DNA of 14,489 nt from Chitinophagaceae bacterium (GTDB lineage: Bacteria; Bacteroidota; Bacteroidia; Chitinophagales; Chitinophagaceae): NCBI GenBank assembly GCA_017853235.1, contig JAFMJX010000027.1:1-14489 (forward strand). The letters are read 5' to 3'. The notes beneath the pieces were generated by a model. That model was not told where the DNA came from. It did no database searches and was given only the letters and a program-made list of their open reading frames with translations. This document shows, in pieces, positions 1 to 8,202 of this stretch (position 1 is the first letter of the stretch; the number at the start of each line of letters is the position of its first letter). The position numbers were made by a program, and so were the translations under genes.

Positions 1-449
1 GCGACCAAACTTCCTAATATTATCCACATACCTTGTCCAAATACTGCTTCAAATGCTCCTTGCATACTTGGAATGCCTGCACTTGTTTTAGACCCTACCC
101 AAAAATCGGCGGGAGCAGCGTGCATCGCTATATAAAACATTAAAAAGGCATAACTAATTAATACAACCGCGGTGATACTAATTCGTCTTACTGCTTTAGG
201 ACCAAAGTATTCATTTACAATATCTGTAATTACAAATTCTAAAGGCCATAATAAAACTCCGCAAGTTAAATTAAAGGACAACCCTTTTTCGCCAAACAAA
301 GTCAAGTTTACTGGAGGCCATCCAAACACTTTTTCTAATGAAAAAATTTTCCCTCCAATACATTCAGCAATTAATGCATTAGCCACAAAAAATGCGGTAA
401 TCCCAATGAATAATTTAGTAGGCTTGTCTTTTAAAATAGAATGTATCAT
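1..449 (-). CDS. yhhQ: Queuosine precursor transporter, YhhQ/Vut_1 family (3' end outside window)
   Basis: Inner-membrane importer of the Vut_1 family. E. coli YhhQ, the characterised member, takes up the queuosine precursors preQ0/preQ1 for tRNA modification. The visible 149 codons start MIHSILKDKPTKLFIGIT. They include a first membrane segment around residues 13-30 (FFVANALIAE), a second with FNLTCGVLLWPLEFVITDI (residues about 66-84) followed by the family hallmark DIVNEYFGPKAVRR, and a third (VVLISYAFLMFYIAMH). The stretch GAFEAVFGQGMWIILGSLVA runs into the window edge, so roughly the last third is missing. The ATG at 449 was chosen because it begins just before the first membrane helix. 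The frame stays open further upstream, but with no better start. The gene lies 35 bases downstream of a small membrane-protein gene on the same strand and is probably cotranscribed. Family assignment is firm from sequence pattern; the exact substrate is inferred. Confidence 0.85.
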   Translation of the reverse strand, partial: MIHSILKDKPTKLFIGITAFFVANALIAECIGGKIFSLEKVFGWPPVNLTLFGEKGLSFNLTCGVLLWPLEFVITDIVNEYFGPKAVRRISITAVVLISYAFLMFYIAMHAAPADFWVGSKTSAGIPSMQGAFEAVFGQGMWIILGSLV

Positions 450-484
450 GTTGAAAACTGGTTTTGGGGATGGAATAAATCTGA

Positions 485-778
485 CTATACAAGTATATAA
501 ATGATTTGAAATAGTAACATCAAAAGGTTCGCAATTGTTTGCCATAAGGGCAAAAGATTATTTTGTTTGTGTAGCAACAAATAAATAAAACATCCGCCAA
601 AAAGAATACTAACAATTGGCGCCATCGCCAATCCCATTACAGCCACAAAACTCATGAGAACTGCGGGAAGATGATTATTGGGAACAAACATAAAATACAA
701 TGAGGCCATGAAACACAAATTACAAATGACTGCCAATTTGGACAGAAAAGCAAGGAATCGACTCGCAAATGGGATCAT
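485..778 (-). CDS. Small hydrophobic membrane protein of unknown function
   Basis: A 97-residue protein that I do not recognise. It is strongly hydrophobic, with likely membrane segments at about residues 8-31, 38-70 (long enough for one kinked or two short helices; it contains a Gly-Gly pair) and 77-97. Charged residues are few: a basic R/K pair at the N-terminus and HKQN between the second and third segments. There is no signal peptide, cysteine motif or enzymatic signature. ATG is at 778, and 100 bases separate it from the divergent yfhO gene. It is the upstream member of an apparent two-gene operon with the queuosine-precursor transporter. That position makes a helper role in transport conceivable, but nothing in the sequence demonstrates it. 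A longer open frame on the same strand at 720-914 overlaps this start and has no protein-like features. Confidence 0.7.
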   Translation of the reverse strand: MIPFASRFLAFLSKLAVICNLCFMASLYFMFVPNNHLPAVLMSFVAVMGLAMAPIVSILFGGCFIYLLLHKQNNLLPLWQTIANLLMLLFQIIYILV

Positions 779-851
779 TTTTTAACATTTTAACTATGGA
801 AAGATAGTAAAAATTGAGCTTTAGCCATTTTTTCAATCCCTCATTTAGTCG

Positions 852-859
852 TAGGTTTG
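852..859 (+). promoter_or_regulatory. Candidate Bacteroidota -7 box (TAGGTTTG) upstream of yfhO
   Basis: TAGGTTTG matches the Bacteroidota sigma-ABfr -7 consensus TAnnTTTG. It ends 19 bases before the yfhO ATG, giving a short predicted leader of about 10-15 bases. No clear TTG -33 element sits at the expected distance; the best candidate there is a weak TTTC. The short motif arises by chance every kilobase or two in DNA this AT-rich, so the placement is the main argument. Confidence 0.4.
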
Positions 860-878
860 TTGATACAATAAACTTAGT

Positions 879-3365
879 ATGGTAAAACAATTTTTGAAGA
901 CGAACCTGATCCATTTTATTGCAATAGCCTTATTTGCTTTGGTCTCTATTATTTATTGTAAACCTGCTTTGGAAGGCAAGGTTTTACAACAATCTGATAT
1001 AAGTCAATGGAAAGGTATGGCACAGGATGCCTTAGCTTATCGTGACCAATATGGCAAAACTCCTTTGTGGACAAATAGTATGTTTGGGGGTATGCCCACT
1101 TATCAAATAACAGGAATTCCTGGTTATAGTTATTCCATTGGCGCTTTGGACAATTTATTCACTTTGAAATTACCCGAACCTATAAATTTATTTTTCCTTG
1201 CAAGTATTTGTTTTTATTTCTTAGCAATAGTTTTAGGAATGAACCCTATTGTAGGAATGATTGGTGGGCTTTGTTATAGTTTTGCAACTTATAATCCAAT
1301 TATCATTGTTGTAGGACACATCACCAAAATGCATGCAATTGCCTATCTGCCATTTTTTATTGGTGCACTTCTTTTGATTTTTAAAAGAAAATATCTTTTA
1401 GGTGGTGTACTCACCGGGTTAGCTACTGCATTATTTGTGCAAGCAAATCACTTGCAAATTACATACTATGGAATATTGATTGTGTTTTTTATGTCACTTT
1501 ATCATAGTATTCAATGGATCATTCAAAAAGATTTTACGCATATCTATAAAACATTTACTACAGCAATAATAGCCGGATTACTAGGCATCGCAGTGAATGC
1601 ACCCATATTAGTTAGCACCTATGAATATGGGAAAGAATCTATTCGTGGCGGAAGCTTACTAACTACTAAGGATAGTAAAACAAGTAGTACTGGATTAAAC
1701 AAAGACTATGCACTTTCTTATAGTATGTTTAAATCGGAAGCTTTAGTATTAATGTTCCCTAATATTTACGGAGGTGGTAGCGATCCCAATGCGATTGATC
1801 CTGCAAAATCAAAAGCAGTGGAAGCACTACAACAAATGCAACCTCAAATTGGTCAACAACTTCAATCCTTTATTCAATTTTATTGGGGCGGAATTGGATT
1901 TACTGCAGGTCCTCCTTATATTGGAATCATTGTTTGCTTTTTTGCTTTCATTGGATTATTTGCCAAAAATAATCCCCACAAATGGTGGATTCCAGTAGCT
2001 ATTATATTTTCTTTAATGTTAGCTGCAGGCTCCTATTTCCAAAGCTTTAATTATTTCATGGTTGATCATCTACCCTTTTATAATAAATTTAGAGCCCCTA
2101 GTATGATATTAGTGGTGCCTACATTGTTATTAGGGATACTTGCTTTATATGGTTTACAAGCAACGACAGAAATAAGTAGTTTCAAAAATTTATTCCAACA
2201 ATACAAAAACAGTTTTATTTTATTAGGGTTGCTATTTGTTGGAGTACTATTTTTTTACATGAATAGCGATTTCAAAAGCGAGGGAGACAATAACTTATTA
2301 AAGCAAATTGCACTTATTCAAGATCCAAATCAAAAAGCCGTTTTTGACGGACCCGCTCATGAATTAATCCATGGCCTGCAGGAGGATAGAAAAGCACTGA
2401 TGGAAGGCGATATGTCCAGTGCTTTGATTTATATAGGCCTCCTCCTATTATTATTATTTGTGTATTACAAAAAAATAATCAACCAAACCATTTTATATGC
2501 TTGCATTGGAATTTTAGCAATGGTGGATTTATTCCAAGTAAATACGAAATATTTAAAATCAGAAACTTATATAGAGGCTGCCGAAAATGAAAACACTTTC
2601 ACTGAATCTCCTATTGATATTGCTCTAAAAAAAGACAAATCTTTTTACCGAATCTTAGATATGCGTGGGGGAATACAAAATGCATTTAACGGAGGTGCAC
2701 TTGTAGCTTATCATCACAAAACTGTAGGTGGATACAATCCTGCTAAATTGAGCATCTATCAAGATTTAATTGAAAACCAGTGGTATAAATTCCCAAATTG
2801 TATGCCTGTGGTGAATATGATGAATACCAAATATGTACTTACTGGTAATCTCGCAACAGATACCATTCCAAATCCCCAAGCGATGGGAAATGCTTGGTTT
2901 GTGAAAAGTGTAGTATTTAAAAAAGGTCCTGCAGAAGTGATGAGTAGTTTAAACACTTTCAATCCAAAATTGGAAGCCATCATGGAGGAAAAAGACAAAA
3001 GTGCCGAACTCACAAACATAGCTTTTGATAGTACAGCAACAATTCAGTTAGTCAACAATAAAAATGATGAAGTGAATTATACTGCCAACAGCAAGCAAAA
3101 GCAATTGGCTGTATTTAGTGAAGTGTACTATAAACTTGGGTGGAAAGCCTATATTGATCATGTCGAAACGCCTATTTATAAAACAAACTATGTATTAAGA
3201 TCTATTATAGTACCATCTGGGAAACATGATATTCGTTTTGAATTTAAACCCACTTCTATAAATACTGCACAAAAAGCATCCATTTTTGCTTCAACACTTC
3301 TTTGGATCCTATTGTTTGCAGGATTATCGCTATGGATAAGAAAAAATACAAAACAAGCTTCCTAA
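879..3365 (+). CDS. YfhO-family polytopic membrane protein (putative GT-C-like glycosyltransferase)
   Basis: An 828-residue protein of the YfhO family (Pfam YfhO). In Gram-positive bacteria, members glycosylate lipoteichoic or wall teichoic acid using lipid-linked sugars. In Bacteroidota the role is undefined, but the protein is usually found among glycan genes. Visible features are an N-terminal helix (about 8-28); a first extracytoplasmic loop with the conserved acidic stretch QQSDISQW (D40) and FGGMPTYQ (69-76), typical of GT-C-like enzymes; then many hydrophobic helices through about residue 560. A soluble C-terminal region of about 230 residues follows, with the beta-rich GWKAYID...IIVPSGKHDIRFEFKP segment (about 752-790). 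The last helix is at about 801-820 with a basic tail. Length is normal for the Bacteroidota form. A GT2 gene starts six bases after its stop, indicating an operon. The family is clear; donor, acceptor and catalytic activity in this organism are inferred. Confidence 0.88.
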   Translation: MVKQFLKTNLIHFIAIALFALVSIIYCKPALEGKVLQQSDISQWKGMAQDALAYRDQYGKTPLWTNSMFGGMPTYQITGIPGYSYSIGALDNLFTLKLPEPINLFFLASICFYFLAIVLGMNPIVGMIGGLCYSFATYNPIIIVVGHITKMHAIAYLPFFIGALLLIFKRKYLLGGVLTGLATALFVQANHLQITYYGILIVFFMSLYHSIQWIIQKDFTHIYKTFTTAIIAGLLGIAVNAPILVSTYEYGKESIRGGSLLTTKDSKTSSTGLNKDYALSYSMFKSEALVLMFPNIYGGGSDPNAIDPAKSKAVEALQQMQPQIGQQLQSFIQFYWGGIGFTAGPPYIGIIVCFFAFIGLFAKNNPHKWWIPVAIIFSLMLAAGSYFQSFNYFMVDHLPFYNKFRAPSMILVVPTLLLGILALYGLQATTEISSFKNLFQQYKNSFILLGLLFVGVLFFYMNSDFKSEGDNNLLKQIALIQDPNQKAVFDGPAHELIHGLQEDRKALMEGDMSSALIYIGLLLLLLFVYYKKIINQTILYACIGILAMVDLFQVNTKYLKSETYIEAAENENTFTESPIDIALKKDKSFYRILDMRGGIQNAFNGGALVAYHHKTVGGYNPAKLSIYQDLIENQWYKFPNCMPVVNMMNTKYVLTGNLATDTIPNPQAMGNAWFVKSVVFKKGPAEVMSSLNTFNPKLEAIMEEKDKSAELTNIAFDSTATIQLVNNKNDEVNYTANSKQKQLAVFSEVYYKLGWKAYIDHVETPIYKTNYVLRSIIVPSGKHDIRFEFKPTSINTAQKASIFASTLLWILLFAGLSLWIRKNTKQAS

Positions 3366-3371
3366 TTAAAA

Positions 3372-4277
3372 ATGATTATAAGTGTAATTATATGCAGCTA
3401 TAACCGTGCCAGCTATATTAGCGATGCATTAGATAGCTTATATCATCAAACTACGGGCTTAGGTCCCTTTGAAGTATTTGTTGTTGATAATAATTCCACC
3501 GACAACACAGCACAAGTTTTCGAACAATGGCGTTTACAACATCCATTAGGACAATTTACTTATACCACCGAAAAAATGCAAGGTGCCTCCTATGCACGTA
3601 ATACCGGAGCCAATTTATCCAAAGGAGAATGGCTTTGTTTTATAGATGATGATGCTATTGCCCCCCCTAATTTTATTGAAAATATTTTACTTCACATTCA
3701 AAACAAACCATTTGCAGTTGGTTTTGGAGGAAGGATTATTCCTAAATATATTCCTTCCCAACCCAAATGGATGAGCTATTATGTGTCAAGCTTAGTGGGC
3801 AATTTTGATTATGCCCCAATTGCTTGTGCTTTTAAAAACGAAAAATACCCACTGGAATCTAATATGATTGTATATAAAAATGTATTTGATCAAGTGGGAG
3901 GATTTAACACAGCGCTGCCTGGAGTAGTAGGCACTTTGAGGATTGGCGGTGAGGGCAAAGAATTATTTTTAAAAATAATGAAAATAGGACATACCATTTA
4001 TTACGATCCAAGCATCATAGTACATCATGTGGTAGAAGTAAAAAAATTAACCCCCGAATATTTATATAGGGTCGCCAGTGGCATTGGAAGAGGTGAAAAA
4101 ACACGAACATTGCAAATTTCTCAAATTGCATATTTCAAAAAAATAATAGAGTACCTCTTAAAACTTGGCGCAGCCATACTTCTTGGTATTCAATATACTT
4201 TACAAGGCACTCCGGCCAAATTTTGGCCCATCATTCAATTTAGAATTGATACTCTAAAAGGATTATTAGGAAAATAA
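3372..4277 (+). CDS. Glycosyltransferase family 2 (inverting, GT-A fold)
   Basis: A 301-residue cytoplasmic enzyme that should transfer a sugar from a nucleotide donor to a glycan or lipid-linked acceptor. GT-A/GT2 hallmarks are in order: first strand ISVIICSYNR (3-12), nucleotide-binding VVDNNSTDNT (37-46), GASYARNTGANLSKGEW (71-87), and the metal-binding DDD at 92-94 in CFIDDDA. Near residue 193 is GGEGKELFLKI, at the place where the catalytic-base region of the family sits. A hydrophobic stretch (LLKLGAAILLGIQYTL, about 258-274) near the C-terminus suggests membrane association. The ATG is six bases after the yfhO stop, so the two are almost certainly cotranscribed and may act in one step series. 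The donor and acceptor cannot be read from the sequence. The stop codon lies at the edge of an A/T hairpin shared with the convergent fkbM-type gene. Confidence 0.88.
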   Translation: MIISVIICSYNRASYISDALDSLYHQTTGLGPFEVFVVDNNSTDNTAQVFEQWRLQHPLGQFTYTTEKMQGASYARNTGANLSKGEWLCFIDDDAIAPPNFIENILLHIQNKPFAVGFGGRIIPKYIPSQPKWMSYYVSSLVGNFDYAPIACAFKNEKYPLESNMIVYKNVFDQVGGFNTALPGVVGTLRIGGEGKELFLKIMKIGHTIYYDPSIIVHHVVEVKKLTPEYLYRVASGIGRGEKTRTLQISQIAYFKKIIEYLLKLGAAILLGIQYTLQGTPAKFWPIIQFRIDTLKGLLGK

Positions 4278-4295
4278 AAAAAACTCGGTTTTTTT
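4277..4295. terminator. Possible bidirectional A/T hairpin between convergent genes
   Basis: A run of A ending in C (4277-4284) pairs perfectly with G followed by a run of T (4288-4295) around a TCG loop, giving an 8-bp stem with one G-C pair. It touches the stop codon of the forward GT2 (ends 4277) and overlaps that of the reverse methyltransferase (begins 4294). Both strands present a U-tract in the RNA. The low G-C content makes it a weak terminator on paper; the position between convergent genes is the main support. Confidence 0.4.
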
Positions 4296-5259
4296 AAGTA
4301 CTAATTTTTTTGAAAGCATAAACCATACCACAATTCAATTGCTCATTAGGTATATGATGAAATTGAAAACCATGATCGTGTAAGAAAGCCGCTATGGGTT
4401 CCACTCCTTTTTCATGCCATTCAACCAGTATAGCTGTTACATTTTGCAACAGTCCTGTATTCCTGAGTGATTCAAAAATGGCGTACTCCTCCCCCTCACA
4501 ATCAATTTTTAATAAAAGCTGGCTATTGGGATGTTGTTGAGTAATATTAAATAATATGTCCTTGGCTGCCAATAGTTCTACCATCACTTCTTGTCCTATT
4601 TTTTTTGTAAAAATTTGTGCTGTCTCAATGGTGGAGGCAGATAAAGAACCACTTTCAAAAAGAGTAATTGTTTTTTGAACAGAGACATTACTAACCCCTT
4701 GATTAAATTGGTATAATTTTGATTGAATAGTGGGATTTAATGAAGTATTAAACAAAGCTTCCTGGTATGTTTCTGGGAAGGGCTCATATCCATACACCGC
4801 TTTCACATTTGGCAATAACGCAAAATAATGTGAGGCTACTCCTACGTTCATACCAATATCAACAACCACAAGTTCTTGACCATTTAATTGAACTTCATAA
4901 ATTTTTTGAATGAATATTTCATGAAGTACTGCCATATTAGACAAGGAAGCAACTTTAAAGCGAAATCCTCCAACGCCAACAATAAAATAATCTTTCTCCA
5001 ATTGCAACACACGTACTAAAGTATTTTGCAAAAGCTCGTGAAGCATAGGAAATAAAAAACCAAACCATTTTAAATGATTTATTAAAATTTTATTGCCCGT
5101 TTTCTTAAAAACCAATTGATTTTTTTCTCGCTTAAGTTGTTTTAAAAAATTAAAATCAACAGCATACTTTATGAATATATAGGCCAACTTAACACTCCTA
5201 AAATAAAATGTCGCATACATGAAATAAATCAACTTCATTATAATTCTAGTTATTTTCAT
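4294..5259 (-). CDS. FkbM-family SAM-dependent methyltransferase
   Basis: A 321-residue protein of the FkbM family (Methyltransf_21), which O-methylates sugars or other hydroxyl groups. Seen are motif I VVVDIGMNVGVAS (131-143), the acidic ribose-binding strand end YGYEPFP (156-162), and the family motif LLKIDCEGEEYAIF (249-262). The first about 120 residues are basic and hydrophobic (residues 6-35) and may contact membrane. The frame is open to 5322, but that longer start would overlap the upstream GT2 gene by 59 bases. The ATG at 5259 leaves a four-base gap after that gene's stop and is preferred. Cotranscribed with the upstream rhamnosyltransferase-like gene, it probably methylates a sugar added by that enzyme or a neighbour; this is inference. 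The gene is convergent with the GT2 at 3372. Confidence 0.87.
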   Translation of the reverse strand: MKITRIIMKLIYFMYATFYFRSVKLAYIFIKYAVDFNFLKQLKREKNQLVFKKTGNKILINHLKWFGFLFPMLHELLQNTLVRVLQLEKDYFIVGVGGFRFKVASLSNMAVLHEIFIQKIYEVQLNGQELVVVDIGMNVGVASHYFALLPNVKAVYGYEPFPETYQEALFNTSLNPTIQSKLYQFNQGVSNVSVQKTITLFESGSLSASTIETAQIFTKKIGQEVMVELLAAKDILFNITQQHPNSQLLLKIDCEGEEYAIFESLRNTGLLQNVTAILVEWHEKGVEPIAAFLHDHGFQFHHIPNEQLNCGMVYAFKKIST

Positions 5260-5263
5260 GTAT

Positions 5264-6133
5264 TTATTTTTTACCCATTTTATGAATGAAAAAATGATAC
5301 GTCCCCAACAAAGCATAGGCATAAACCTTCCCTAATTGGTCATTGTATATAAAATCATTTTTGAGCAACTTCATATGATTCAAAAGGATTGCTTTTCGTT
5401 CTTGTTTGTTAATTTGCTTTACTTTAAAAAGCATGTACCACCCATTTCTAACCATATAATACACACGTATTGGCGCATGTAATATACGAGGAGTTTTTTT
5501 GAAATTGAATAGTGAACGGCCCATTTTCAAAAAGCCTAAAGAATGTTTCATGATAACATTAGGCAATATCCAATTTTGATAGCCTAAATAAGCGGCGCGC
5601 AAGGAATATTCCACATCCACAAAATCAATGAATAAATTTTCATCAAAATCTCCCACTTTCTTAAATATGGATAAATTTAGGATGGTGCCAGATGTAATTA
5701 AATTATTAGTAATAATGTGTTGTTCCGAAATGTGGATATGCTTGGGGTCACTATTTACTCCAAACTGTGCCACTTTTAAATTCCTATTTTCATTTGACAA
5801 TAGATGCTCATTTACCAATGCTTTATATTTCTCAAACACTCCAACTTCAAAACATGAATCCTGATCCATCGTCAATAAAAAATCATACCCTTCTTCAATG
5901 GCTTTATGAGCTGCTTGATTTAACCTTTTTGATATCCCCTCATTCACCCCGTTTGCAATATATTCCACTGTAACATTGAATGAAGAAAAAGCAATAGAAC
6001 GCTCAAAACAGGCCGGCTCTGAATTGTCAATAATATACAGTTTATCTAATTGATGAGCATAACTGGCCATATTCTCCAATGTTTTAGAAACATCTGGATG
6101 ATACAATATGACAACACCGGCTAATTTTAACAT
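5264..6133 (-). CDS. Glycosyltransferase family 2, rhamnosyltransferase (RfbF)-like
   Basis: A 289-residue GT2 enzyme resembling dTDP-rhamnosyltransferases of the RfbF type. Motifs are VVILYHPD (7-14), the start of the nucleotide-binding strand YIIDNS (33-38), NEGISKRLNQA (64-74), the characteristic metal site LTMDQDS with D90 and D92, then LITSGTILNLS (145-155) and FDENLFIDFVDVEYSLR (163-179). DQDS together with TSG and FID-VD-E is the pattern that points to this subgroup. No membrane helix is evident, though the C-terminal part is basic and hydrophobic. ATG at 6133 lies 78 bases from the divergent GT2 at 6212; no convincing promoter box was seen in that gap. The stop is four bases before the FkbM methyltransferase start, so the two form a tight pair. 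Rhamnose as donor is a family-level guess; no rhamnose synthesis genes are in the window. Confidence 0.86.
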   Translation of the reverse strand: MLKLAGVVILYHPDVSKTLENMASYAHQLDKLYIIDNSEPACFERSIAFSSFNVTVEYIANGVNEGISKRLNQAAHKAIEEGYDFLLTMDQDSCFEVGVFEKYKALVNEHLLSNENRNLKVAQFGVNSDPKHIHISEQHIITNNLITSGTILNLSIFKKVGDFDENLFIDFVDVEYSLRAAYLGYQNWILPNVIMKHSLGFLKMGRSLFNFKKTPRILHAPIRVYYMVRNGWYMLFKVKQINKQERKAILLNHMKLLKNDFIYNDQLGKVYAYALLGTYHFFIHKMGKK

Positions 6134-6211
6134 GCAATAGGGTTAATATATGCGAATTTAACATAAATGCTAAAAAGTTACTAATTTCATCTTATTAATT
6201 GATTTTCAAGC

Positions 6212-7153
6212 ATGGGGCAACCTTTTATATCTATATGTATTCCTGCTTATAAACGTCTGCCTTTTCTAACACGTTTGTTGAATTCGATTGCCGAACAAAC
6301 TTATACTGATTTTGAAGTCATTCTTTCTGATGATAGCCCGGATGATACTGTATCTGATTTTTTAAAATCATACGAACATCATTTCATGATTCATTATTTT
6401 AAAAATAATCCCTCTCTTGGCACCCCTGCTAACTGGAATTTAGCTATTTCAAAGGCCCATGGAGAATGGATTAAATTGATGCATGATGATGATTGGTTTA
6501 CTGACAAAGATAGTTTGCAACAATTTGCTGATGCGACCAAACAAGGCCCTAAATTTATTTATGCCGCTTACAGCAATTTTTTAGAGCACAATCAAACCAA
6601 ACAATTAGTACAACATAAAAGCAAAGCGATTCAAAATATTTTAAAACAGCCTCTTTTATTATTATCCGAAAATATTATTGGCCCCCCAAGTGTGACCCTA
6701 TTTCATAAAAGCATATCAGAAAAATATGACGAGAGAATGAAATGGAGGGTTGATTTAGAATACTATATTAGAATATTACAACAAGAAAAAGAAGTGTATG
6801 CTATTTCACAAAATTTAATTCAAGTTGGGGTTAGCGAAAGTCAAGTCACCAATTATTGTATCAATGTACCTAGCGTTGAATTACCCGAAGGCCATATTTT
6901 ATTAACCAAATATGGGACTGCTCCGCTTAAAAATATCATTGTATTTGATGCTTGGTGGCGTATTCTTCGAAATTGCGGGATTCGTTCACTTCAAGATTTG
7001 ACCCAATTTGGCGACCAGTATTGGCCTACTTGTATACAACAAATGGTACTATTACAATCAAAATTTTCATCCCATTTTTTGAAAAAAGGAATTTTTTCCA
7101 AAATGGGAATGACCTATTCCTATATTCAAAATTATATTCAAGGAAAACTATAA
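6212..7153 (+). CDS. Glycosyltransferase family 2
   Basis: A 313-residue GT2 enzyme. Motifs are ISICIPAYKR (6-15), FEVILSDDSPDDT (34-46), SLGTPANWNLAISKAHGEW (68-86) and the metal-binding HDDD (91-94) in KLMHDDDWF. The NxG..xNWN version of the third motif is common in GT2 enzymes of bacterial surface-polysaccharide loci. The C-terminal third (about 200-313) is less typical and shows no clear membrane helix. ATG at 6212 was chosen because it gives the normal short lead-in to the first beta strand. It begins a forward run with the GT2 at 7168 (14-base gap) and the flippase at 8203. It is divergent from the rhamnosyltransferase-like gene. Donor and acceptor are unknown. The reading frame is intact. 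Confidence 0.87.
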   Translation: MGQPFISICIPAYKRLPFLTRLLNSIAEQTYTDFEVILSDDSPDDTVSDFLKSYEHHFMIHYFKNNPSLGTPANWNLAISKAHGEWIKLMHDDDWFTDKDSLQQFADATKQGPKFIYAAYSNFLEHNQTKQLVQHKSKAIQNILKQPLLLLSENIIGPPSVTLFHKSISEKYDERMKWRVDLEYYIRILQQEKEVYAISQNLIQVGVSESQVTNYCINVPSVELPEGHILLTKYGTAPLKNIIVFDAWWRILRNCGIRSLQDLTQFGDQYWPTCIQQMVLLQSKFSSHFLKKGIFSKMGMTYSYIQNYIQGKL

Positions 7154-7167
7154 CCCAATTTTAAGCA

Positions 7168-8172
7168 TTGCAACTATCCATCATCATAGTAAATTATAAA
7201 TCTTCTCATTTCATTGTAGAATGTCTTCGTTCCGCCATGTGCTTCGAATCCTATAAAAATTTTGAATGGATTGTAGTGGACAATGATTCAAAAGATGCAA
7301 GCAAGGAAACCATATTGGGGGAGTTCCCTTTTGTGGTATGGCATGAAATGGGATATAACGCCGGTTTTGCAAGAGCTAATAATGCAGGTATTCGCATGGC
7401 TCATGGAGACACTATTTTACTTTTAAATCCAGATACGCTTATTTTAAAGGATGCATTACAAAAAACATTACAGTTATTTTTAAATTCTAAGCATGTTGCC
7501 TGCGGTGTTCAAATGTTACACCCCAATTTAAATACTCAAATTTCTGGGAGTCATTTTATGAAAGGAGGATTAAATCATTTACTGCCTTTACCATACTGGG
7601 GGCAATTTTTAAAATGGGTAGCTGGTTGGTTAAAATTACAAAAACCAAGTATCGAAGTAGCTCATTCTGAAGAAGAAGTAGATTGGATAAGTGGGGCATT
7701 TTTAATGGTCAAAAAACAAGTCATTGAAAAAGCAGGCTTGATGGATGAAGACTTCTTTTTATATGCTGAAGAAGTGGAATGGTGCAATAGACTCGGTAAA
7801 CAAGGATCATTATGTATTTATGGAGATATCAACATTATTCATATCATTGGAGAAGTCATTAGTGCTAATGCAAAATCTAAGGATAAATCATACGCCAATT
7901 TATATGACAAAAAAGGCTTGCAATTTATTCTAAGCAACCATGTAAGGATCAGAAAACAATATGGTTTATTCTGGTTTTTTGTGCAGCTTTTAAATTACAG
8001 CATCGCTGTTCCTATTTATTTAGTAGCAAGTTTAATACACCATATTTTCACTTTGCAAAACCCATTACTAGATATTCAAAAATCTATAAGCTTAGGATAC
8101 AATGTTTTATGTGTATGGAGCTTTAGTGGTCAAATTATTCGCAACCAACCCTATTTTTACAAAGTTCTGTAA
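7168..8172 (+). CDS. Glycosyltransferase family 2, WbbL-like, with TTG start
   Basis: A 334-residue GT2 enzyme of the WbbL-like branch. Motifs are LSIIIVNYKS (3-12), WIVVDNDSKD (34-43), GYNAGFARANNAGIRMAHGD (62-81), metal-binding NPD (87-89), WISGAFLMVKK (173-183) and DEDFFLYAEEVEWCNRL (193-209), the last being the usual acid-base region. A hydrophobic segment at about 266-292 suggests membrane attachment. The start must be TTG at 7168: an in-frame stop lies at 7162-7164, and the first downstream ATG (codon 24) would remove the first beta strand. It follows the previous GT2 by 14 bases and precedes the flippase by 30, so all three are probably one transcription unit. WbbL-type enzymes often add rhamnose, but the donor here cannot be determined. 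Confidence 0.86.
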   Translation: MQLSIIIVNYKSSHFIVECLRSAMCFESYKNFEWIVVDNDSKDASKETILGEFPFVVWHEMGYNAGFARANNAGIRMAHGDTILLLNPDTLILKDALQKTLQLFLNSKHVACGVQMLHPNLNTQISGSHFMKGGLNHLLPLPYWGQFLKWVAGWLKLQKPSIEVAHSEEEVDWISGAFLMVKKQVIEKAGLMDEDFFLYAEEVEWCNRLGKQGSLCIYGDINIIHIIGEVISANAKSKDKSYANLYDKKGLQFILSNHVRIRKQYGLFWFFVQLLNYSIAVPIYLVASLIHHIFTLQNPLLDIQKSISLGYNVLCVWSFSGQIIRNQPYFYKVL

Positions 8173-8190
8173 CCAATCCTTTATTTAGAA

Positions 8191-8198
8191 TATATTTG
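8191..8198 (+). promoter_or_regulatory. TATATTTG box immediately upstream of the flippase gene
   Basis: TATATTTG fits the Bacteroidota -7 consensus TAnnTTTG exactly and lies in the 30-base gap before the flippase ATG at 8203. A start site at the usual distance would fall almost on the ATG, implying a leaderless transcript or a later start codon (codon 17 is ATG). No TTG lies at the -33 position. It may be a chance match in AT-rich DNA. Confidence 0.25.
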
Positions 8199-8202
8199 TA
8201 AT

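Noticed and set aside
172..504. Forward open frame of 110 residues at the left end
   Set aside because: It is antisense to the queuosine-precursor transporter frame, which shows clear family motifs; the forward translation has no protein-like pattern.
720..914. Minus-strand 64-residue open frame overlapping the small membrane protein and the yfhO start
   Set aside because: It overlaps two better genes, crosses the promoter region, and its composition looks random.
5260..5322. Longer N-terminus (extra 21 residues) for the FkbM methyltransferase
   Set aside because: It would overlap the upstream GT2 by 59 bases and adds residues unrelated to the family; the ATG at 5259 gives a four-base gap.
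6134..6211. Divergent 78-base gap between two GT2 genes, searched for promoters
   Set aside because: It must contain promoters in both directions if the gene layout is right, but no TAnnTTTG box or convincing palindrome was found on either strand.
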